From an uncultured Lentisphaerota bacterium (GTDB lineage: Bacteria > Verrucomicrobiota > Kiritimatiellia > CAIQIC01), in assembly GCA_903912445.1 (NCBI GenBank), contig CAIWHP010000082.1, positions 1 through 50,592 of the forward strand: 50,592 bases of DNA, given 5' to 3'. The notes beneath the pieces were generated by a model that was not told the DNA's origin, ran no database searches, and worked only from the letters and a program-made list of their open reading frames with translations. Position 1 is the first letter of the stretch. The number at the start of each line of letters is the position of its first letter. The position numbers were made by a program, and so were the translations under genes. This document shows positions 45,205-50,592 of the stretch, piece by piece.

Positions 45205-45309
45205 TTATTTCTTCGTGGCCTTTTTGACCTTTTTGGCCAACTTCTTCTGGGCCGGGGTCTTCAGTGCCTTCTTGAGCACTTTCTTCTTCGCGTCTTGTGT
45301 CTTAGCCAT
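45205..45309 (-). CDS. Very small lysine-rich basic protein
   Basis: 34 residues beginning MAKTQDAKKKVLKKALK and ending KKATKK, with about 40 percent lysine and almost no acidic residues. AGAAGGA is positioned eight to nine bases before the ATG (45309), and a strong stem-loop follows the stop, which supports a genuine small gene. It is too short for routine ORF calling. The composition resembles histone H1-like or ribosome/nucleoid-binding peptides of other bacteria, so nucleic-acid binding is a reasonable guess without direct support. It is divergent from the GH5-like gene. Confidence 0.65.
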   Translation of the reverse strand: MAKTQDAKKKVLKKALKTPAQKKLAKKVKKATKK

Positions 45310-45505
45310 TTTCGTATTCCTTCTCGCGACTCATGGTCGCCGGACTGTTTTCTTACGCACCCATTATGCCCTTTTCCCGGACACTTGGCGATATTTTATT
45401 TTTTCCGGGGCGCGCGCCGCGTCGTCCGGAGGGAAAAGCGTGACGGAAAAGGGCGTGTCCGGTACCTTCGCGTCCGATCGCTGGCCGTCAAAAAAGGAAG
45501 CCGTT

Positions 45506-46699
45506 ATGAACCGACGCACCTTCATCAAGTCGTCCTCCGCTGCCCTGGCCGCTGGTGCGGCGCTGGGGGTGGTACCCGGTTGGACCGGCGCTGCGCGGGA
45601 CGCCAGCCCGGCCGACCGGCTGCTGCGGCACCGCTTCGGCGTGGACTATGTGCCGTCGCAGAACTGGTACTTCTGTTGGAACGACTGGAACGCGGCCGCC
45701 ATCGCCCGCGATTTCGACCGGATCGTCGAACTGGGCGCGGACCATCTGCGCATCATGCTCATCTGGCCTTGGTTTCAGCCCAACCCGCGCGCGGTCAGCG
45801 CGGCCCACCTCGACCGCCTCGACGAACTCCTGCGGCTCGCCGCGGAGCGGAAGCTCGAGGTGCTGGTCACCCTCTACACCGGCTGGCTCAGCGGATTCCG
45901 TTTCACGCCGCCCTATCTCGAAAAAGAACCGTTCTACACGTCGCCCAAGTGGGCCGCGGTCCAGGAACTTTATCTCGCGGAAGTTTCCAGGCGGCTCGTG
46001 TCGCACGCGAATTTCCTGGGCTACGACATCGGCAACGAGATCAACTGCTGCTGGTCCTGCGAGCCGGCGGAGGGCGACGCCTGGATGGCGCGCATCTTCC
46101 AGCGCATGCACGCGCTGTGTCCCGGCCGCATTCATGTGAACGGCGTGGACCACAACCCTTGGTTCAAGGTCGCCAACTTCTCGCCGGAGGCGCTGATGGC
46201 GCAGCAGGAGCTGGTGACGCTGCACTGCTGGCCCTTCTGGACCGGCGCCGGCAAATTCGGCAAGCACCTCGACACGCCCTACACCCAGCTGCCCGCCGCC
46301 ATGGCGGCGCTCGCGCGCAGCTACGGGAAAGCGCCGCAGAAGCCGATGTGGTTGCAGGAATTCGGCGCCTGCAACGCCGAGATGCCCGAGGAAGATGTGC
46401 CGCGCTGGATGGAAAAGGCCATCACCGGCGGCATCGCCCAAGGCATCTGCTGGTTCACGTGGTGGGCCAGCCACGATGTCGACAAGCGGTTTGATTTTAA
46501 TCCGTTTGAATACGGCCTCGGCCTGCTGACGGTGGACAACCGGATCAAGGAGCAGGGTCGGATGTTCAAACGGCTGGCCGACGCCTATCGCGGCAAGCCG
46601 GTGGTCATTCCCACACAGCCGCTCCCGCCGCCGCCCGCGCAGCGCAATGCCGAGGCCACCTGGCGCTGGCTGCTCGACTGGATGGGCGTGAAAAAATAA
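45506..46699 (+). CDS. Tat-exported GH5-like glycoside hydrolase
   Basis: 397 residues. MNRRTFIKSSSAALAAGAALG is a twin-arginine signal, so the enzyme is exported folded. The rest is a TIM barrel with clan GH-A features: the acid/base Glu178 in GYDIGNEINCC and the nucleophile Glu285 in MWLQEFGACN, with LWPWF- and WFTWWASHD-type aromatic residues lining the cleft. GH5 or a close family (mannanase- or glucanase-like) is likely, but the substrate is unknown. A good ribosome site, AAAAAGGAAG, precedes ATG 45506. Confidence 0.85.
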   Translation: MNRRTFIKSSSAALAAGAALGVVPGWTGAARDASPADRLLRHRFGVDYVPSQNWYFCWNDWNAAAIARDFDRIVELGADHLRIMLIWPWFQPNPRAVSAAHLDRLDELLRLAAERKLEVLVTLYTGWLSGFRFTPPYLEKEPFYTSPKWAAVQELYLAEVSRRLVSHANFLGYDIGNEINCCWSCEPAEGDAWMARIFQRMHALCPGRIHVNGVDHNPWFKVANFSPEALMAQQELVTLHCWPFWTGAGKFGKHLDTPYTQLPAAMAALARSYGKAPQKPMWLQEFGACNAEMPEEDVPRWMEKAITGGIAQGICWFTWWASHDVDKRFDFNPFEYGLGLLTVDNRIKEQGRMFKRLADAYRGKPVVIPTQPLPPPPAQRNAEATWRWLLDWMGVKK

Positions 46700-46712
46700 A
46701 CACCTTGGGTAA

Positions 46713-47228
46713 CTATTTTCGCAGCGGGCCGTGGACGGAGCAGGACGGCTTGTCGTCCAGCTTGGCCGGCAGCGAGTAGACGCCGCCCTGCTTGCAGACA
46801 GGCGGTTGCTGGAAATAGCCTTTGGTACCGATGAGCTGGGCCCAGGCGGGAGCGGCGCCGTTGTGATCCAGCGCGTATTGCGTCCGTGCGGCCTCAATCA
46901 TCCTCAGGTTGTTCTGGCAGGACGCCTCCAGGGCCTTGGCGCGCGCATTCATGAACGCTGGAATGGCGATAGCCATTTGGATCGGAATGATGGTTACCAG
47001 CAGGCCGATGCTGATGTAGCCGGTGATCAGGCCGGCCAGCGCGAGGCCGTCGCCGGCGAGCGCACCGGCGGATTTCTTGACCCTGGCATAGCCGATGTGC
47101 CCGCAGATCACCGCCGGAATGGCGCACAGCACGCCGATGCCGCACAGCCAGATCGTCAGCAGGCCGACGATGCCAAGCACGAGGCTGGTGATGGCGATAC
47201 CCGCGGTCTTCTGCTGTACATCCGTCAT
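46713..47228 (-). CDS. DUF4190 membrane protein with pilin-like C-terminal domain
   Basis: 171 residues. The N-terminal half is a DUF4190-type domain with two or three membrane helices (ITSLVLGIVGLLTIWLCGIGVLC, then GLALAGLITGYISIGLLVTIIP). From about residue 90 it continues AIPAFMNARAKALEASCQNNLRMIEAA and ends in PPVCKQGGVYSLP...CSVHG, the pattern of type II/IV pseudopilin heads with two paired Cys. The fusion suggests a pseudopilin-like domain fixed in the membrane. AAGGAG lies upstream of ATG 47228. Function unknown. Confidence 0.75.
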   Translation of the reverse strand: MTDVQQKTAGIAITSLVLGIVGLLTIWLCGIGVLCAIPAVICGHIGYARVKKSAGALAGDGLALAGLITGYISIGLLVTIIPIQMAIAIPAFMNARAKALEASCQNNLRMIEAARTQYALDHNGAAPAWAQLIGTKGYFQQPPVCKQGGVYSLPAKLDDKPSCSVHGPLRK

Positions 47229-47362
47229 GATGGGCTCCTTTATCTTGCCGCAAACCAAGCGCGACGATTCTAACGCCACGCGCGATGTTGGCAAGACTGC
47301 GGGCGGACAGCTGTGGCCTGATTCCGATTGCCAAACATACCTGTTTAAATTATCAAAATCCT

Positions 47363-49048
47363 ATGCAAAACAAACGCCTGCTCCCTGCCGGTATCGCTGC
47401 GATCATCGCGTGGACGGCGCTGCCAGCCACCGCGCAACCAGCCCGGCTCGCTGGAGCCGCACAGAGCGACCCGCCTGCGCCCATCGTCAAAAACAGCGAT
47501 CGCATCGTCTTCATTGGCGACAGCATCACGGGCCAAGGCGCCAAGGGCGGGCCGGGCGGCTGGCCCGCGCTGATCGCGGAGGGACTGCGGCTGGTGCGGC
47601 CCGATGTGCAGGCGACATGGATCGCCTTGGGCGGCAGCGGTTCGACCATTGGCGCCTGGCTGAATTTCGAAAAGAAGAGCCGCACAGAAAGCGTGGTGCT
47701 GGATGTGAAGGATGTCGAAGTGGGCAAGACGCTCGACGCGGGCACCGAGGTCCTGGTCGTCATGCTCGGAATGAACGATATCCTGGCCCCAAGCTTGAAA
47801 AACGATCCTGCTGACTTCGATGCCTGGGCGGTCCGCTACGGCGAACTCATCGAGGCGCTGCGCGCGCGCAGCCATCCCCGCGTAGTGGCTTTGGCCACCA
47901 TCACGCCCTGCACGGAGGAGCCTGCCTCGCCCAAAAATCAGGCCATGGCCGAACTCAACGCCGAGATCGCCAAGCTGGCCCAGGAGAAAAAACTCCTCGT
48001 CCTGCCGACCGGCGAGGCCTCCTATGAGATCCAAGTCTTGGGGCGTGCCTATCAGCCGTATTTCCATGTCACCCGGGATTTCGTGCACCCCAATCCGGCG
48101 GGTCACCTGGCCATCGCAGTGGGCATGCTGCGCGGGCTGGGCGAGGCCCGGGCTGCGGAGAAACTGCTCAAGAACTACGCCAAACTCTACCAACCCGCCG
48201 CCGACAAATTCCCAGCGTTGTCCTATACGCTGCAGAAGTTGGCCGGTTCGCCGGATGATGCGACCCAGCGTTTCAGGGTGAAGTATCAATGGACGCCCGC
48301 CGCCGCGGCCACGCCGCCGCTGGTCAAGGCGGTCGGCCCCGAGGGGTGGACGGTCAACCCTGCCAGCCTGACCGCTGCCCAAGGCCAATTCGAATGTACC
48401 GGGCCGCTGGATCGCGCGGAGAACAAAATCATCCTCACGGCCACCGCGGGTACGGAGTCGCGCGAGCAGGTCATCGCCATCCCCGCGGGCTGGCGGATTG
48501 CCGTGGGCGGCGGCAAGCTGTCGGGCTGGACCAGAAACGCGATCTACGACCCGACGCAGGATCACCAGGCGCTGGATGAAAAGCTGGCCCAAGGCGACGG
48601 CTTCTCTGCACCGGTGCCGTTCACCGTCGGCGCACCCGCGCCGTGGTTGCTCGCGGTGGCCAACAGCGACTACACCGGCTTGAACCGGCCCGGCAGCATC
48701 GACATGGCGGCGCTGGCCTTCTTCCATTACAGCGACCAAGCCTATGGCGCCCGCTGGATTTTTAGCCCGCGCGAACGGCCGGTGAACCTGAACCTCGGCA
48801 CGCAGGGCTTTGCCGTTAACGCCAGCCTGGGCGTCTGGCTGAACGGGAAGCCTGTTTACGCGGGGAAAATTGGCAAGGCGATCGCTGCGGCGGCGTTTCA
48901 AAAAGGCTGGAACCTGCTCGTCTTCCGCAGCAGTTTCGTCCAATGGCAATGGCAGCTATCCATCGACGTCGCCGGCGAGGCGGGCGACGACCTTGCGGAC
49001 CTGCGCTATGCGACCAGGCCGCCACCGCTCACGGCGCCGGCACGCTAG
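47363..49048 (+). CDS. Secreted SGNH/GDSL hydrolase with C-terminal beta domains
   Basis: 561 residues with a signal peptide (LLPAGIAAIIAWTALPATAQ). The SGNH domain (about residues 45-270) has IFIGDSITGQG-type block I as VFIGDSITGQ, GGSGSTIG (II), MLGMNDI (III, with the Asn present) and DFVHPNPAGH (V). The following ~290 residues are beta-rich and end with a segment reminding of glycoside-hydrolase accessory domains (NLGTQGFAVNASLGVWLNGK). It is probably an extracytoplasmic carbohydrate esterase. It is unlike the shorter SGNH enzyme at 2340, whose block III is changed. Confidence 0.87.
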   Translation: MQNKRLLPAGIAAIIAWTALPATAQPARLAGAAQSDPPAPIVKNSDRIVFIGDSITGQGAKGGPGGWPALIAEGLRLVRPDVQATWIALGGSGSTIGAWLNFEKKSRTESVVLDVKDVEVGKTLDAGTEVLVVMLGMNDILAPSLKNDPADFDAWAVRYGELIEALRARSHPRVVALATITPCTEEPASPKNQAMAELNAEIAKLAQEKKLLVLPTGEASYEIQVLGRAYQPYFHVTRDFVHPNPAGHLAIAVGMLRGLGEARAAEKLLKNYAKLYQPAADKFPALSYTLQKLAGSPDDATQRFRVKYQWTPAAAATPPLVKAVGPEGWTVNPASLTAAQGQFECTGPLDRAENKIILTATAGTESREQVIAIPAGWRIAVGGGKLSGWTRNAIYDPTQDHQALDEKLAQGDGFSAPVPFTVGAPAPWLLAVANSDYTGLNRPGSIDMAALAFFHYSDQAYGARWIFSPRERPVNLNLGTQGFAVNASLGVWLNGKPVYAGKIGKAIAAAAFQKGWNLLVFRSSFVQWQWQLSIDVAGEAGDDLADLRYATRPPPLTAPAR

Positions 49049-49156
49049 GGTCACGGACCTCGTGGCCGTGGCCGGGAGCGGGCGGAGCCTCTGTGGTGGA
49101 TTGTTGCGCAGCCTTTCGCTATGCTCGCTCCATCGAAAGGTCGCGAGCAGGACAGC

Positions 49157-49693
49157 ATGTCCCGAATCATTTCAGCGCTGCGTTTGTTGGCCACCGGCGG
49201 GCGGCAGTATTCGCCCGTCGCCTATCTCTTCGGCGCGCTCCTGCCGGGCCGGCGCGAGGGGGCCGGCCCGGTCGCTTGGGTGCGCGGCTGGCCGATGCCG
49301 GACGTGCGCGCCGGCGTCGGCGCCATCACGCTCGGCCACGTCGGGCTCTATCCCGGCGTCGCGCTCCACTGCCGCGGCGGCGGACGCATCACGGTTGGCG
49401 ACGGCACCTTCCTCAACCGCAGCGCGCGGGTCTTTGCCGGCCGCGAGGTCACGCTCGGGAAAAAGTGCATGATCTCGTGGCAGACGACCATCACCGACTT
49501 CGCCGGCTTTGACGCCGCCGAACCTTTTGCGCCGGTCGTGCTTGAAGACGATGTGTGGATCGGCAACCGCGCGATCATCCTCGGCGGCACGCGGCTCGGC
49601 CGCGGCTGCATCGTCGCCGCCGGCGCGGTGGTGCAGGGCGACTATCCCGCCGGCTCGATCCTGGCCGGCAAACCCGCGGAGATCGTGACATGA
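49157..49693 (+). CDS. Left-handed beta-helix (hexapeptide) acyltransferase
   Basis: 178 residues. Repeating [LIV]GxxxxV-type hexapeptides ([70 protein letters not shown]) form a left-handed beta-helix as in WbbJ/LacA-type O-acyltransferases. The C-terminal LAGKPAEIV is typical. It is probably involved in surface polysaccharide or lipid modification. ATG 49157 has AGGA upstream. Its stop overlaps the next gene's ATG (ATGA), giving a coupled pair of acyltransferases. Confidence 0.87.
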   Translation: MSRIISALRLLATGGRQYSPVAYLFGALLPGRREGAGPVAWVRGWPMPDVRAGVGAITLGHVGLYPGVALHCRGGGRITVGDGTFLNRSARVFAGREVTLGKKCMISWQTTITDFAGFDAAEPFAPVVLEDDVWIGNRAIILGGTRLGRGCIVAAGAVVQGDYPAGSILAGKPAEIVT

Positions 49694-50238
49694 ACCTCAA
49701 CGAAAGTTTCCCGCTGCTGCCCGAGGACCTGTGCCAGCCGACCGGGCAATGCCAGTTCAAGGGCGACCGGGCAGGCGCCGATATCGAGCGCGCGCGCTTC
49801 GGCGCCGGCCAGCCCGCGCCGCAAATCAACAACGAGGCCGGCCGGCTGACGCTCGGCAGCGTCTTCCTCGCCGCCGGCACGCGCCTCTGGGCGCACAAGG
49901 GCGGCGCGCTGACCATCGGCGACGGGACGGTACTCGATGCCGGCGTCGAGATCATCGCGTGGGCCGGCGTGACCATCGGGATCAACTGCTACCTCGGCTG
50001 GGACGCGCTCGTGATGGACACCGATCTGCACAGCGTCGGCGACCGCCCGCTGGTCAACAAGCCGGTGACGATCGGCAACGGCGTCCGCATCGGCGCGCGC
50101 GCGATGATTTTGAAGGGCGTGACGATCGGCGATGGCGCTGTGATCCAGCCCGGCAGCATCGTCACCCGCGACGTTCCCGCCGGCGCCGAGGTCCGCCCGC
50201 CCGCCGCCACCGTGAAAAACCGGCCCGCGCCGGCGTGA
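49690..50238 (+). CDS. Second hexapeptide-repeat acyltransferase
   Basis: 182 residues, beginning with about 35 residues that do not look like a beta-helix ([14 protein letters not shown]). Hexapeptide repeats follow: [30 protein letters not shown], then [40 protein letters not shown]. The residues [13 protein letters not shown] near the middle match the catalytic-His loop of maltose/galactoside-acetyltransferase-like enzymes. It is coupled to the upstream acyltransferase and likely acts on the same polysaccharide pathway; the acceptor is unknown. Confidence 0.87.
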   Translation: MNLNESFPLLPEDLCQPTGQCQFKGDRAGADIERARFGAGQPAPQINNEAGRLTLGSVFLAAGTRLWAHKGGALTIGDGTVLDAGVEIIAWAGVTIGINCYLGWDALVMDTDLHSVGDRPLVNKPVTIGNGVRIGARAMILKGVTIGDGAVIQPGSIVTRDVPAGAEVRPPAATVKNRPAPA

Positions 50239-50282
50239 GTTTCCAAGGTTTGGCAACAGTCAGCCCGTTTTTTCCAAGTCGT
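50239..50282. repeat. Diverged TTCCAA palindrome pair, cluster 10
   Basis: TTCCAAGGTTTGGCA (50241-50255) and a half-decayed unit TTCCAAGTC (50272-50280), again about 31 bp apart. The first unit starts 2 bp after the acyltransferase stop. Confidence 0.7.
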
Positions 50283-50363
50283 CTGATCATCGTGCATGGT
50301 GGGCAGGCTCCCTGTTCACGCACGCAAAGCGAGTACCCCGTTTTCAACGGAATTGTTTCGGGT

Positions 50364-50410
50364 GTGCGCTCTGGCGGAGCGGCGCACTGCCGTAGCGGGA
50401 TCGCCGCTAC
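50364..50410. repeat. Two adjacent hairpins in the terminal palindrome cluster
   Basis: GTGCGC and GCGCAC (about 50364-50386) around CTC-TGGCG-GAG, and GTAGCGG (50392-50398) with CCGCTAC (50404-50410). They are different from the TTCCAA and REP families and sit between them. Confidence 0.6.
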
Positions 50411-50411
50411 A

Positions 50412-50461
50412 GTTTCCAATGCTTGGAAAATTCTGCCGCCGTTTTTCAAAAGTTTGGAAAA
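50412..50461. repeat. Paired TTCCAA palindrome, cluster 11
   Basis: TTCCAATGCTTGGAA (50414-50428) and TTCAAAAGTTTGGAA (50445-50459), centres 31 bp apart. The second overlaps the stop codon and last codons of the minus-strand gene running off the right edge. Confidence 0.88.
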
Positions 50462-50592
50462 GCGGGGGTTTGGTTCGCCGGGTCGGAGACCCGGCCTACA
50501 ATTTCAAGCGCCCGCGTGAGCTTGAGACAGTAGAGCAGCGGCAGCGCGCCGAAGACGCCGAAGGAGCAGTCGATCAGCCGCCAGTAAAACGG
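50446..50592 (-). CDS. 3' end of an unidentified gene (possible membrane protein)
   Basis: An open frame from the right edge ends with TGA at 50446-50448 after 48 codons. The visible C terminus includes RLIDCSFGVFGALPLLYCLK, hydrophobic and possibly a membrane helix. The last ~20 residues are translated from the REP hairpin and the TTCCAA palindrome, suggesting the original stop was lost when repeats entered or that this end is unconserved. It is too short to assign a family. Confidence 0.5.
   Translation of the reverse strand, partial: PFYWRLIDCSFGVFGALPLLYCLKLTRALEIVGRVSDPANQTPAFPNF
50477..50495. repeat. REP-type hairpin at the right end
   Basis: GCCGGGTC-GGA-GACCCGGC: 8-bp perfect stem and a GGA loop, the same geometry and loop as the REPs around the RAYT gene but with a different stem sequence. 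It is read through by the terminal partial gene. Confidence 0.8.

Noticed and set aside
45367-45460. TTTTCCC/GGAAAAGGG inverted segments upstream of the GH5-like gene
   Set aside because: Complementary pieces exist, but spacing and arms do not match the TTCCAA family; left uncalled.

Overview
GC-rich chromosomal window of a Gram-negative bacterium. The best guess is the Verrucomicrobiota (PVC group, possibly an Opitutales relative). This rests on the gene mix: an autotransporter-type PATR repeat protein, large secreted sugar-polymer enzymes, GH127, GH57 beside glycogen synthase, Tat-exported enzymes, arnBCA and a small Lys-rich protein. It is inference; no rRNA or other strong phylogenetic marker is present, and I saw no tRNA or CRISPR.

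Layout. 1-3.1 kb: 5' part of a secreted PATR protein, a DegP/HtrA protease and a secreted SGNH hydrolase. 3.3-6.8 kb: leuC and leuD, split by a four-helix-bundle (23S rRNA IVP-like) gene bounded by inverted 7-bp repeats, then a D-2-hydroxyacid dehydrogenase. 6.9-15.5 kb: two very large exported proteins (one YetA/exo-rhamnogalacturonan-lyase-like) and a GH20 hexosaminidase. 15.5-22.3 kb: purH, queG, a frameshifted GT87-type membrane glycosyltransferase, purM and purB. 22.5-29.2 kb: an unknown exported protein, a Tat-type superoxide dismutase, exonuclease III, a REP-associated tyrosine transposase with its REP hairpins, rdgB overlapping a homocysteine S-methyltransferase, and an aldo/keto reductase. 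29.4-34.2 kb: alpha-glucan enzymes (GH13, GlgA with a long repeat-bearing N-terminal tail, GH57). 34.3-40.1 kb: rlmN, iron-type alcohol dehydrogenase, GH127, rsmE, tcdA. 40.4-44.5 kb: a tightly coupled arnBCA operon with a strong terminator. 44.7-50.6 kb: two small proteins, a GH5-like enzyme, a DUF4190/pilin-like protein, an SGNH hydrolase, two coupled hexapeptide acyltransferases and the 3' end of a further gene.

The most unusual content is repetitive DNA. (1) A 15-bp palindrome, TTCCAA-NNN-TTGGAA, occurs in pairs or triplets at eleven places with an almost constant 30.5-32 bp centre-to-centre distance, about three helical turns; one pair lies inside rsmE at about two turns. (2) Degenerate tandem arrays with a strict 7-bp period flank the IVP-like gene in inverted orientation (containing the leuC stop and the leuD start), precede leuC, form a small inverted element before rlmN, and sit in frame inside glgA. 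(3) RAYT/REP hairpins sharing an 8-bp stem and 3-nt loop occur around the transposase and in a dense palindrome cluster at the right end. Together these suggest at least three independent families of small dispersed elements shaping intergenic regions and sometimes coding sequence.
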